Origin: JBGTGG01 sp041746855
GTDB lineage: Bacteria > Bacteroidota > Bacteroidia > Cytophagales > Cyclobacteriaceae
Direction: 5' to 3'
Assembly: GCA_041746855.1 (NCBI GenBank)
Contig: JBGTGG010000405.1
Location: 1-26,273 of the forward strand
DNA length: 26,273 nucleotides
In this document: in pieces, positions 8,211 through 16,557 of the stretch
How the letters are laid out: every line of letters starts with the position of its first letter
How positions within the stretch are numbered: the stretch's first letter is position 1
Program-made: the position numbers and the translations under genes
The notes under the pieces: generated by a model
Seen by the model: only the letters and a program-made list of their open reading frames with translations
What the model was told of the DNA's origin: nothing
Databases searched by the model: none

Positions 8211-9995
8211 GTGGATAATAATCCTTTACTCGAAGCCGTAAAACAATTACCCGGAACACCAGGTGTTTATCAGTTTTTCAATGCCGATCAGAAGTTGATC
8301 TATGTTGGAAAGGCAAAAAATATCCTAAAACGCGTCACCAGTTATTTCTCCAAATCAACAACCCTTAATAAAAAAACACGCAAACTTGTCAGCGAGATTT
8401 CAAAAATCGAATTTGTCGTCTCCAACACGGAGTTCGATGCACTGCTGCTCGAGAACAATCTCATTAAAGAAAATCAGCCCAAGTATAATATCCTATTAAA
8501 AGACGATAAGACCTTTCCTTATCTCTGTATTTTAAAAGAACGTTTTCCGCGCATCATTTACACCCGAAAATACGAACCCGATCAGGGTGAATACTTTGGT
8601 CCCTACACAAGTGTTGTTGCCATGAAAAATGTGTTGGGGCTAATCCGCAAGCTGTATTGCATCCGAACCTGCAATTACAATTTAAGCGAAGCCAATATTG
8701 AAAGTGGAAAATTTAAAGTCTGTCTTGAATATCATTTAGGAAATTGCAAAGGTCCCTGCGAAAACCTGCAACGCGAAGAAGATTATCTTCAAGATATAGC
8801 ACAAGCCAGGAGTATTCTAAAAGGCCAGTTGAGCATTGTTACCGATCATTTGATTAATCAGATGAAAAATGCAGCAGAACAATTGGAATTTGAGCGGGCA
8901 CACATCCTCAAAGACAAATTGGAAACACTTGAGCGTTTCCAAAGTAAATCCATTGTTGTAAACCGATCCATTACAAACATTGATGTTGTTACGCTTTCCT
9001 CACTAAAGAATTATGCGTACGTGAATTATTTCCAAATCAAAGAAGGCGCAATCAATAACTCCAAAACGATTGAGATCAAAAAACGATTGGAAGAGCCTGA
9101 TGACGAGATTATCTTATTTGCATTGCAAGAACTACGAACACAATCAAAAAGTGAAAGTGAAACAGTGCTTTCCAATATTGACTTCCATGCAGCGGGAGGC
9201 CCCTTCGAAGTGATCGTTCCTAAAATTGGCGACAAGAAAAAACTAGTCTCACTCTCTTTCAGAAATGCGCTCGAACTTCGTAAACAACGCGAAACAATGC
9301 GCGAAGGAAAAAAGGATGCGAATCTGGAAGTGCTCCAAATTCTACAAAAAGATTTGGGACTGCCCAACCTTCCGAAGGTAATTGAATGCTTCGATAATTC
9401 GAATATCATGGGAACAAACCCGGTTGCTTCCATGGTACGCTTCACGATGGGCCGGCCAGACAAAAAAAATTACCGGCATTACAATATTAAAACAGTAGAA
9501 GGCCCCAATGATTTTGCTTCCATGAAGGAAGTTGTATTTCGAAGGTATAAGAAACTTATCATTGATGCCGCTCCTCTTCCAGACTTAATTTTGATCGATG
9601 GCGGAAAGGGGCAATTAAGTAGCGCCTGTGAAGCGCTTCAAGAGCTTTCCATTTATGGACAGGTACCCATTGCAGGGATCGCAAAAAAACTTGAAGAAAT
9701 CTACTTGCCGGAAGATCCCTATCCGGTATTGATCAATAAAAAATCGGTTGGGCTACGCCTGCTACAATATATTCGAGATGAAGCACATCGGTTTGCCATT
9801 ACCTTCCATCGTCAAAAAAGAAGTAAGAGTTCGTTGGTGAGTGAAATGGAAGAACTTGAAGGGATTGGCTCCAAAACAGTTGATCAACTACTTAAGAAAT
9901 TCAAATCAGTAAAAAAAATAAAGGAAGCTTCACTGGAAGAATTATCTGCCATCATTGGAAACCACAAAGCTACCATCATTAAGGCGTTGAAATAA
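8211..9995 (+). CDS. uvrC: Excinuclease ABC subunit C
   Basis: 594 aa. Makes both incisions in nucleotide excision repair together with UvrB. The N-terminal GIY-YIG nuclease shows GVY (18-20), YVG (31-33), R41 and E81. A Cys cluster (C150, C154, C171, C179, C183) matches the region reported to bind an iron-sulphur cluster in UvrC. The UVR domain is at about 210-245. The RNase H-like endonuclease has D395 (CFDNSN), D463 (LIDGGKGQ) and H526 (DEAHRFA), and helix-hairpin-helix motifs close the protein (about 546-590). The start is GTG at 8211, 2 bases after the PBP stop; the ATG at 8209 is in another frame that stops after ten codons. A hairpin terminator follows directly. Confidence 0.97.
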   Translation: MDNNPLLEAVKQLPGTPGVYQFFNADQKLIYVGKAKNILKRVTSYFSKSTTLNKKTRKLVSEISKIEFVVSNTEFDALLLENNLIKENQPKYNILLKDDKTFPYLCILKERFPRIIYTRKYEPDQGEYFGPYTSVVAMKNVLGLIRKLYCIRTCNYNLSEANIESGKFKVCLEYHLGNCKGPCENLQREEDYLQDIAQARSILKGQLSIVTDHLINQMKNAAEQLEFERAHILKDKLETLERFQSKSIVVNRSITNIDVVTLSSLKNYAYVNYFQIKEGAINNSKTIEIKKRLEEPDDEIILFALQELRTQSKSESETVLSNIDFHAAGGPFEVIVPKIGDKKKLVSLSFRNALELRKQRETMREGKKDANLEVLQILQKDLGLPNLPKVIECFDNSNIMGTNPVASMVRFTMGRPDKKNYRHYNIKTVEGPNDFASMKEVVFRRYKKLIIDAAPLPDLILIDGGKGQLSSACEALQELSIYGQVPIAGIAKKLEEIYLPEDPYPVLINKKSVGLRLLQYIRDEAHRFAITFHRQKRSKSSLVSEMEELEGIGSKTVDQLLKKFKSVKKIKEASLEELSAIIGNHKATIIKALK

Positions 9996-10018
9996 AAAAA
10001 GGGGCTAAAGCCCCTTTT
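9994..10018. terminator. Bidirectional intrinsic terminator (uvrC / gldN)
   Basis: An A-run, a GGGGC stem arm (10001-10005), a TAAA loop, a GCCCC arm (10010-10014) and a T-run form a compact hairpin that works on either strand. It separates the convergent uvrC and gldN transcripts. Confidence 0.9.
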
Positions 10019-10038
10019 AAAATATCATCCTGTAAAAC

Positions 10039-10938
10039 TTAGAACTCCCAAAGGTTATGTTCTTTTTCCATGAGCATCATCTCCGCCCATTCTTTTGCCC
10101 AAACACCTTCGTAATATGGCCTTCCGTTGTTTCTGTAGGTATCATCAATAGTTTCATCATCAGGATTTTCGATCTTCCAGATTGATCCGTGGAACAATCT
10201 TAGTAAGACCGCATCTGCGAAGTTCTTGTTTTGTGCAGTATTCTGACGATTAAACCACACAGCAGTTTCTGGGTGATTTCTGAAAACCTTTTCTAAATCC
10301 TTATACTTGAACCAGCCAATATACTCATCTACACCTGTGGAAGTTTTCGATCCCGGAACGATGATTTGAATCGCCTGGATATCATAATATAAACGTGACC
10401 TTCTGCGATCAAAGATTACATCTTCCATCAATCGAAGGATGTTCATATCCCGTGGAAGGTATTCAACAGCCTTACCCTGTGTGGTAGGAGCCCAATCATC
10501 TGGAGAAGTCTCCGGATTCATTCCTCTATTATCAGTGAGTGCCTGGTAGTTCTTACCGTTGTACGCTGCAATTTCATCAATAAACCAATCACGATTTGGA
10601 TCCCATTGATCATAAATAGAGCCTTGCTGCATCACCAACTTGCCCATAAAGTCTTCTTTAGTGAGCTTGGTGGTCAATGAATCTGAGAGATATATATCCG
10701 TAATCTCTCCGGATTTAACACCATTTACAATCAGCTTCGTAATCTCACCATTATTGGAGAAGAAACCTTTGTTTTGCTTCTCAAGCAAGTCAATAGTCCT
10801 CCACACGCGAAGCTTGTAATGTTGCTCATATCGAGGGATTGGATCAAGGGAATTCGGATTATACTGAATCTCCTCCTCCTGTGCCACTGCCATATTGGCC
10901 ACTAGAAAAAATAGGAATATTGCTTTTACTCTTACCAT
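10039..10938 (-). CDS. gldN: Gliding motility / T9SS protein GldN (PorN)
   Basis: About 299 aa with a signal peptide (cut near AVAQ|EE). GldN/PorN is a periplasmic protein that forms rings with the lipoprotein GldK and docks onto GldM. Family features seen are the N-terminal LRVWRTIDLLEKQN helix, the LTKEDFMGKLV region, and the tryptophan-rich C-terminus ending NLWEF. It is the last gene of porP-gldKLMN. I chose the ATG at 10938, 13 bases after the gldM stop. A TTG at 10947 would add three residues (MRA) and cannot be excluded. PorW, its reported partner, is encoded about 4 kb away on the other strand. Confidence 0.93.
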   Translation of the reverse strand: MVRVKAIFLFFLVANMAVAQEEEIQYNPNSLDPIPRYEQHYKLRVWRTIDLLEKQNKGFFSNNGEITKLIVNGVKSGEITDIYLSDSLTTKLTKEDFMGKLVMQQGSIYDQWDPNRDWFIDEIAAYNGKNYQALTDNRGMNPETSPDDWAPTTQGKAVEYLPRDMNILRLMEDVIFDRRRSRLYYDIQAIQIIVPGSKTSTGVDEYIGWFKYKDLEKVFRNHPETAVWFNRQNTAQNKNFADAVLLRLFHGSIWKIENPDDETIDDTYRNNGRPYYEGVWAKEWAEMMLMEKEHNLWEF

Positions 10939-10951
10939 TGCTCTCAAATTA

Positions 10952-12538
10952 TTATTGAAGTGGGAATCGAATGATTTCGGATTTAACTTCTACGCGTTCA
11001 TCACTACCCTCAAAAGTCCTTCTTGTTACTGTTTTTATTTCAACTATAATGTTGTCGCCTGGTTTAAATTGTGAACGCCAGCGACTCACATCAATATTCT
11101 CATTTGAAACGGTCATCGTATTAATTGGCGATGTACCACGTGCATGGATTACTTCCATACTTCGGATTCTGTAAATGGCGTCTTTTGGAACTTCTTGTTT
11201 AAAGTTCTCATCAGCTTCCGCTACAACTCTAAAGGAAGCCAAAGCAGAACCTCGAACCCCAGTTTTTGAACTAATCTCTTTTCCGGAACTTTCTTTTGCT
11301 TCGTAGCGAGGGCGTGGAATAGGTTTCACATCAAATGGTTCTGAACCTAACACAGTTCCTGCGTTACTTACCGTTACACTAACTTTCCGTTGATTAGGAA
11401 CAATAGTTACCCTACCCGGCTTATCGCCTTTGAAAATTTTTGCACCATTACCACTGAAGGTTGGGTTATAATTTGTGCCCAATGCCGGCACTTCAATCAT
11501 TACCGAGTTTCCGCAGTTCATATAAAGAGTCGGTGCATTACCAGTAGTAACACGGATAATTGGTTTTGCAACGAAGTATTCTATGTCCTGCTTGATGATA
11601 GTATCCTTCATGTGGATCTCGGCAGAAAAAGTCTTCTTCGCCAGATTGGTTTTTGGATCATAGGCACCAGCACTTGCTGTAAACTTTACCTTACCCATTT
11701 TTATACCCGATACATCATCCACCAATTCCAATGGCTTACCATCCATAGACATCTCCGGGGTAAAGGAAGAGGAAGATCCTGATAAAAACATATCAGCCTC
11801 ATACGTAGATCCCGCAGCAACAACTGATGAAACAGGTCTTACCATCGGTACAAACTTGTCAATCTTTACAACACCTACTCCTACATCACCCAAGAGCTTG
11901 TTCAATGCTTTTGACTCATAGTCCAATATTTCCGTTTGGATTTGCGTAACCGATGCATATGCTGCAATAGCAGGGGTGTTTTCGAAAGTAAAGGTCAAAA
12001 AGTCTTTTCGAACATGATCTTGGTTGGCTGCAAAAACAGGAATGTCTTTTGGAGCTTTTGCCAATGTGTGAAATTCCATACCTGTCAATCCTGATAAATC
12101 CTTAACGTATTTATCCAGCATTGCGACAAACTCCTTTCCGTACGGTTTGTTTTTATCGATCATCAACGTAGCAACATCAGAAGCGTGGTTGGAAATAAAT
12201 TTCTCATCCACCTGCTCTGCCTTTGAAACCTCAAGAAAGGTTTTCTTTAAATTGTCAATATAGGTCATTGCCTCAGCGGTGATCTCCCGTACTTTAACCG
12301 CGTTGTTTTTTGCTGCAACAACACGGCTATTCGAATTTTTACCAGCCTCTTCAACAATGGTCGCCAATGCATGTGCATTTTCTGTGTTTCCTTCGATAAT
12401 CAACCCTTCCATCGTTCCATTGATGATGGCAAATTTCTCCAATACCGCGCTACTAACCTGAAGTGCCAAAAGAGCTGTAAGCACCAGGTACATCATACCG
12501 ATCATTTTCTGCCGTGGGGTTTCTTTTCCGCCTGCCAT
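10952..12538 (-). CDS. gldM: Gliding motility / T9SS motor protein GldM (PorM)
   Basis: 528 aa. The N-terminus MAGGKETPRQKMIGMMYLVL and a single membrane helix (about 12-34) are hallmarks of GldM, the inner-membrane protein whose periplasmic dimer of stacked domains transmits motor rotation to the GldK-GldN ring. The helix runs into an alpha-helical first periplasmic domain (about 40-215), followed by beta-rich domains (about 220-528). No cysteine-rich or enzymatic motif is present. It lies between gldL (60-base gap) and gldN. It is of the usual length for the family, and identification is secure. Confidence 0.96.
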   Translation of the reverse strand: MAGGKETPRQKMIGMMYLVLTALLALQVSSAVLEKFAIINGTMEGLIIEGNTENAHALATIVEEAGKNSNSRVVAAKNNAVKVREITAEAMTYIDNLKKTFLEVSKAEQVDEKFISNHASDVATLMIDKNKPYGKEFVAMLDKYVKDLSGLTGMEFHTLAKAPKDIPVFAANQDHVRKDFLTFTFENTPAIAAYASVTQIQTEILDYESKALNKLLGDVGVGVVKIDKFVPMVRPVSSVVAAGSTYEADMFLSGSSSSFTPEMSMDGKPLELVDDVSGIKMGKVKFTASAGAYDPKTNLAKKTFSAEIHMKDTIIKQDIEYFVAKPIIRVTTGNAPTLYMNCGNSVMIEVPALGTNYNPTFSGNGAKIFKGDKPGRVTIVPNQRKVSVTVSNAGTVLGSEPFDVKPIPRPRYEAKESSGKEISSKTGVRGSALASFRVVAEADENFKQEVPKDAIYRIRSMEVIHARGTSPINTMTVSNENIDVSRWRSQFKPGDNIIVEIKTVTRRTFEGSDERVEVKSEIIRFPLQ

Positions 12539-12598
12539 GATTGATTTGGGTTTTTTGTTTATTTAATAATGATTTTTTATATCTAGATCCTAAACTGG

Positions 12599-13420
12599 CT
12601 ATTGCTTTGGTCCACCTCCGCGCATAGCAGTCAACATACTACCATAAACGGTGTTAAGGGAGGTCAGATTGTCTGCCAATTTGCCTAATTCAGAAGTAAA
12701 GCGTGTGGTGTTCTCTCCAACTTTGGTAAGTCCGGACATAGCACCTGTAAGGCTTTCATAAAATTTGTTCATGTTCTTTACATGGCTATCAGCATCTTTC
12801 AATTCCATTTCATAAACAGAATTCAAAGCCGCTAAATTCTTCGTTACTTTTTGTACTTGAGAATGATATTCTCCTGCATCTTTGGAAGCATCTGCCATTG
12901 AAGACACCGCTTTGATCGCCACATCGTAAGACTTGTTCATTTCAGTCAACGACTTAGAGGCAGTTTGTACATTCTTTGCATAATCATTGGTAGCGACTGC
13001 TGCATCCGAAAGGTTGCTCATTTTCTTTGCAGATTCCGCCATATTGTTTAGGCCTTTACCAAGGCTTTCAAGAAGTTCCGGGCCAATTTTTGCCTTTTCC
13101 AAACTTACATCAAGTTGTTGTGTAAGGGAGGCTCCGGATTTGTTGGAAATGCGGGTTGGGGCAGCTGGTGCTTCGAAATCTTCGCTAAGTTCAGGATAGA
13201 CTTTAGACCAATCTGGTTCTTGGTGAGGAGGTTCAAAGGCACTTAAAAAGAAAATTACAGCTTCTGTGGTCAAGCCAATCATTAGCATTAGATCCGCTCC
13301 CGTGAGGTGGAGGATTTTGAATAGTGCACCTATGATTACCACCGCTGCACCAATACCATATACCTTCGGCATTATGGTTTTAAAGAGTAGTTCAACAAAT
13401 CCGCCTTTTTTCTTGCTCAT
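12599..13420 (-). CDS. gldL: Gliding motility / T9SS motor protein GldL (PorL)
   Basis: 273 aa. Two N-terminal membrane helices (about 18-37 and 42-62) are followed by a long cytoplasmic helical, coiled-coil-like tail. GldL forms a pentamer around the GldM dimer and converts the proton gradient into rotation. Polar residues fit the proposed proton path: K35 and H38 in helix 1 and E53 in helix 2, with E63 at its end (SAFEPP); family studies show that a transmembrane Glu is essential. The tail (about 110-273) contains repeated heptad-like stretches with small hydrophobic residues. The start is the ATG at 13420 with the MSKKKGGFVELLF opening seen in the family. Confidence 0.95.
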   Translation of the reverse strand: MSKKKGGFVELLFKTIMPKVYGIGAAVVIIGALFKILHLTGADLMLMIGLTTEAVIFFLSAFEPPHQEPDWSKVYPELSEDFEAPAAPTRISNKSGASLTQQLDVSLEKAKIGPELLESLGKGLNNMAESAKKMSNLSDAAVATNDYAKNVQTASKSLTEMNKSYDVAIKAVSSMADASKDAGEYHSQVQKVTKNLAALNSVYEMELKDADSHVKNMNKFYESLTGAMSGLTKVGENTTRFTSELGKLADNLTSLNTVYGSMLTAMRGGGPKQ

Positions 13421-13458
13421 CGTAGTATTAGTTTAAGTTTTTTGCCTTTTGTTATTTT

Positions 13459-13466
13459 TAAAGATA
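13459..13466 (-). promoter_or_regulatory. Possible -7 box upstream of gldL
   Basis: On the minus strand this reads TATCTTTA, one mismatch from TAnnTTTG, 38 bases before the gldL ATG. The same octamer, with the same preceding TT, occurs before porP. No clear -33 element is visible, so this may be an internal promoter or chance in an AT-rich spacer. Confidence 0.3.
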
Positions 13467-13483
13467 AATAGAGTTTTTATTAT

Positions 13484-14566
13484 TTAAAATTCCTGACCTG
13501 AGGACCTGCCAAGGTGCGTCATAGCACAACGGAAACCAATGTAGGCACGGGTGGAGTCTTTAAATTCATATGTTCGGGTACCAGTCTCAAGGTAGTATGC
13601 AACATCTTTCCACGATCCTCCTCTTACAACTTTCTTCGGTAGGATTTTGGCATTGTACCTGCTGCTTTCAGGATTGGTACGCTCATCAATGTATTGCGGG
13701 TTCAAGTCCCAAACGGTTGGTACCGAGGCGGGGTTAAAATCATCCAAACACCATTCAGAAACATTGCCTGCCATGTCATACAAACCATAATCGTTAGGGA
13801 AGTATGCTTGAACAGGGGACGTGTATGCAAAGCCATCGTCATAGAAATTACCACGACCAGGCTTGAAGTTTGCCAACATACATCCTTTTGAGTTCCTTAT
13901 ATACGGATTTCCCCACGGGTACTTTGCCATATCGCGACCTCCGCGTGCAGCATATTCCCATTCAGCTTCTGAAGGCAATCGAAAAGCAGGCATTGGAAAA
14001 TCACCAATGCTCTTTCTATAGTCATTTAAGTAAGCAGTTCTCCACTTGCCGAAGAATACGGCTGCATCCCAATTAACTCCCACGACAGGATAATCATCAT
14101 ATCCTGGGTGCCAGTAATAGTAATCCTGGATAGGATCCCCCATGTGGTGGGCAAAGTCTTTTACCCAAGAAGTAGTATCAGGATAATATAATTGATTGAA
14201 GGTCTCAACGTCAACTGTTTCGAAATCTTCAATGCTACCATTGTCAATCAAAAAGAAGTTGGTAAACTGGCGATACTCGTTGTTAGTAATTTCGGTATCA
14301 TCCATATAAAAGGAACCGATGGTTACTTGTTTGTTGAAATTGATCTGGGTTGAAGCTGGATCTTCATCTGCTTGTCCCATGTGGAAGGTACCTGCCGGAA
14401 TTGGAACCATGCCATAAGGAAGGGTTTGTACCCATCCTTCCCTTCCTGCAACACCCACTAATTCCCCGCCATCTCCACCTGAACCCCCAAGGCCAAGTAG
14501 ACCGCATGCACTTGCAACCGCACCCATGGCCACCAATAAAAGTTTAGAAGAAACCGAATGATTCAT
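13484..14566 (-). CDS. gldK: Gliding motility / T9SS lipoprotein GldK (PorK)
   Basis: 360 aa. The signal peptide ends in the lipobox ASAC (lipidated C21) and is followed by a Gly-rich flexible linker (22-37). The rest is a formylglycine-generating-enzyme (SUMF1/FGE-sulfatase) fold: PIPAGTFHMG near 57, EWEYAARGG and WGNPY near 205-220, GNVSEWCLDDF, VVRGGSWKD, and GFRCA near the end. In GldK/PorK this fold is structural, forming the outer-membrane-associated ring with GldN; I do not infer enzyme activity. It follows porP after a 118-base spacer and is followed by gldL. Identification is firm. Confidence 0.94.
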   Translation of the reverse strand: MNHSVSSKLLLVAMGAVASACGLLGLGGSGGDGGELVGVAGREGWVQTLPYGMVPIPAGTFHMGQADEDPASTQINFNKQVTIGSFYMDDTEITNNEYRQFTNFFLIDNGSIEDFETVDVETFNQLYYPDTTSWVKDFAHHMGDPIQDYYYWHPGYDDYPVVGVNWDAAVFFGKWRTAYLNDYRKSIGDFPMPAFRLPSEAEWEYAARGGRDMAKYPWGNPYIRNSKGCMLANFKPGRGNFYDDGFAYTSPVQAYFPNDYGLYDMAGNVSEWCLDDFNPASVPTVWDLNPQYIDERTNPESSRYNAKILPKKVVRGGSWKDVAYYLETGTRTYEFKDSTRAYIGFRCAMTHLGRSSGQEF

Positions 14567-14684
14567 ATTTTTTGTCCTCTTAGTCAGATAAATAAGTTTC
14601 GAAAGTTAGCGCTAAATTTTTTCTAAATTAAAAAATGTGTACCAAATTCAACAAAATAGCATTAAAACTAAAATAAAATACCGA

Positions 14685-15641
14685 TCAGTGCCTATACCGA
14701 GGGGTTCGAACGACTTTTTTACCGCTGCCCGGATTAACAGGCAACTCGTAACTTAGCATCAATTCATGCGATGATCCCGCTTTAGCACTTATATCTTTTA
14801 CCGTTAAATCTATTGCATATCCTAATCTCAAGGATTTATCTTTCAGTAAGCTATATCCTAATAAGAGTATTACTGCATCTGATTGTCTAAACGACAAACC
14901 TCCCCACATCGTATCCTTATACGTTCCGATTAACCCCAGCTCAAAAGAAAGCTGATTGAAATCCGTTTTTACAAGAAAAGTGGGTGTCAACTTAAGGTCA
15001 AAACTAACTTCATGGATATATCCTCCGGTAAAACTTAAATTATTTTCAAGCGGATTGCGTTGTCCATCTATTCCAAAATCAAATTCTGATTTAAGTAAAT
15101 GGTTAAACCCAACCCCAACATAATACTTTTCACTCCTGTAAAAAACCCCGAAGGCCATATCGGGACGCATCTGTGAATCCTTTCCTGCTTTGCCTTCCAA
15201 AAGTGGATCGCCCCCTTCCATTGCCCGGTACAAGTCGTAATCAAATGTTTGCACAAAAGCGCCCAACCTAATCCCAAAGCTCAATTTGGAATCTTTGATC
15301 CCTAAATGATAGGCGTAACTCGCCTGGATTTCCAAATTGTTTTGTGGCCCGAGCTGATCATTTATTACATAAGCTCCAAACCCACTACGCAATTTAAAAA
15401 TGGGGGTGTTGAAACTCACCATTTGCGTTACCGGGGCGCCACCATCATCAAAACTTGCCTGATAACCGGTCCATTGATTTCTGTAAAATGCAGTCATCTT
15501 CGTTACCCCATCAACCCCTGCGTAGGCTGGGGTAAGGTAAAGGTTATTAAACATGTATTGGGAAAATTGAGGGTCTTGTTGGGCAAAAACCTCAGGCGCC
15601 AAACACACTAACATTAAAAAATATAGACTTCTTTTAAACAT
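14685..15641 (-). CDS. porP: PorP/SprF family T9SS outer-membrane protein
   Basis: 318 aa with a signal peptide (cut near VFAQ|QD). The mature start DPQFSQYMFNNLYLTPAYAG, followed by FYRNQWTGYQ, is the signature of the PorP/SprF family. The remainder shows alternating amphipathic strands expected of an outer-membrane beta-barrel. PorP binds to outer-membrane partners of the type IX machine and is reported to connect it to PorE. The gene is first in the porP-gldKLMN transcription unit. The ATG at 15641 lies close behind a proposed promoter and a tandem 11-bp repeat. Bacteroidota genomes carry many paralogues, but this position makes it the T9SS-core copy. Confidence 0.93.
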   Translation of the reverse strand: MFKRSLYFLMLVCLAPEVFAQQDPQFSQYMFNNLYLTPAYAGVDGVTKMTAFYRNQWTGYQASFDDGGAPVTQMVSFNTPIFKLRSGFGAYVINDQLGPQNNLEIQASYAYHLGIKDSKLSFGIRLGAFVQTFDYDLYRAMEGGDPLLEGKAGKDSQMRPDMAFGVFYRSEKYYVGVGFNHLLKSEFDFGIDGQRNPLENNLSFTGGYIHEVSFDLKLTPTFLVKTDFNQLSFELGLIGTYKDTMWGGLSFRQSDAVILLLGYSLLKDKSLRLGYAIDLTVKDISAKAGSSHELMLSYELPVNPGSGKKVVRTPRYRH

Positions 15642-15663
15642 CTATTTCCAAAAAATCAGAACC

Positions 15664-15695
15664 TAAAGATAAATGAAATTTATTCACACTTTCAA
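15664..15695 (-). promoter_or_regulatory. Proposed promoter of porP-gldKLMN
   Basis: On the minus strand there is a TTG (15693-15695) at the -33 position, a 21-base spacer, and TATCTTTA (15664-15671) at -7, one mismatch from the Bacteroidota TAnnTTTG box. The transcript would start about 16 bases before the porP ATG. Confidence 0.45.
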
Positions 15696-15704
15696 TTCTG
15701 GAGC

Positions 15705-15726
15705 GTAATTAAAGTGTAATTAAAGT
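15705..15726. repeat. Tandem 11-bp direct repeat upstream of porP
   Basis: Two exact, directly adjacent copies of GTAATTAAAGT (15705-15715 and 15716-15726). The 11-bp period is close to one helical turn, so both copies face the same side of the DNA. They lie about 10 bases upstream of the proposed -33 element of porP. An imperfect inverted copy (ACACTTTCAATT, starting near 15687) lies between them and the promoter. They may be operator sites for a regulator of the secretion operon. Confidence 0.6.
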
Positions 15727-15758
15727 TATCCCTTCATAATATCCAAAGAATGAAGAAG

Positions 15759-16535
15759 TTATTTAATTCCATTAACCTTCCGAATGTACAGTTCCAATGC
15801 ACCGGTCATTGACGGGGCATTCGGTAATGGAGCTTCAATATCCAAAATAAGGCCGGCCTCTTTTACCGCACTTGCCGTAGTAGGACCAAACGCTGCGATG
15901 CGTGTCTTATTTTGAATAAAATCCGGAAAATTAACATACAATGAGTTTACGCCTGAAGGGCTAAAAAATGCAAGCACATCATAATACACATCCTTTAAGT
16001 TCGATAAGTCACTGGCAACGGTATGATAGATAATGGCCTCAACATAGGTGTATCCGTTGTCTTTTAAGAAGTCTGGGATATCATTCTTGCGGATATCCGA
16101 GCATGGGAACAAATACTTTTCGTTTTTATGCTTTTTAAGAATCTCCAATAAATCCTGGGCAGTTTTAAGGCCTGTGAAAATTTTCCGCTTCCGTATAACA
16201 ATATACTTCTGAAGGTAATTGGAAGTTTGCTCGGAGATACAAAAATACTTCATATCAGCAGGCATCTCAATCTTTAACTCCTGACAAAGGCTAAAGAAAT
16301 GGTCAACAGCATTGCGGCTTGTAAAGATGATGGCAGTATACTCGAGAATATCAATCTTCTGCTTTCTGAATTCTTTTACCGGAACAGGCTGAACTTCGAT
16401 AAAGGGCCTAAAGTCGATTTTCAAATCAAACTTTTCAGCAAGCTTCAAGTAAGGAGAATTCAAATCCGAAGGGGAATCTTGGGTAATCAGAACACTCTTT
16501 ACTTTTTGCATTCTGTCATTAGCTTTTTCACTCAT
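15759..16535 (-). CDS. hemD: Uroporphyrinogen-III synthase
   Basis: 258 aa. HemD cyclises hydroxymethylbilane to uroporphyrinogen III in tetrapyrrole synthesis. The two-lobed fold is visible: lobe 1 opens with VKSVLITQD and includes the IIFTSRNAVDHFF block (about 68-80); lobe 2 includes KYLFPCSDIRKNDIPDFL, the VEAIIYHT strand, the VLAFFSPSGVNSLY block, and the C-terminal IAAFGPTTASAVKEAGL. These blocks are diagnostic in a family with low overall identity. The start is ATG at 16535; a second Met at residue 9 is possible. It lies 22 bases after the DUF4271 gene, a pairing common in Bacteroidota, and a -7 box lies inside that gene's 3' end. Confidence 0.9.
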   Translation of the reverse strand: MSEKANDRMQKVKSVLITQDSPSDLNSPYLKLAEKFDLKIDFRPFIEVQPVPVKEFRKQKIDILEYTAIIFTSRNAVDHFFSLCQELKIEMPADMKYFCISEQTSNYLQKYIVIRKRKIFTGLKTAQDLLEILKKHKNEKYLFPCSDIRKNDIPDFLKDNGYTYVEAIIYHTVASDLSNLKDVYYDVLAFFSPSGVNSLYVNFPDFIQNKTRIAAFGPTTASAVKEAGLILDIEAPLPNAPSMTGALELYIRKVNGIK

Positions 16536-16557
16536 ATCAACTCTAAAACTATCCTGG

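Noticed and set aside
9026..9463. Antisense frame of 145 codons within uvrC
   Set aside because: It is fully inside uvrC, Ser/Arg/Phe-rich as expected for an antisense shadow, and has no recognisable domain.
11390..11782. Antisense frame of 130 codons within gldM
   Set aside because: It lies wholly opposite a well-conserved gldM region and shows no protein-like pattern.
14567..14684. 118-base spacer between porP and gldK checked for a promoter
   Set aside because: Only partial TAnnTTT matches without a correctly spaced -33 element were found; porP and gldK are likely cotranscribed.
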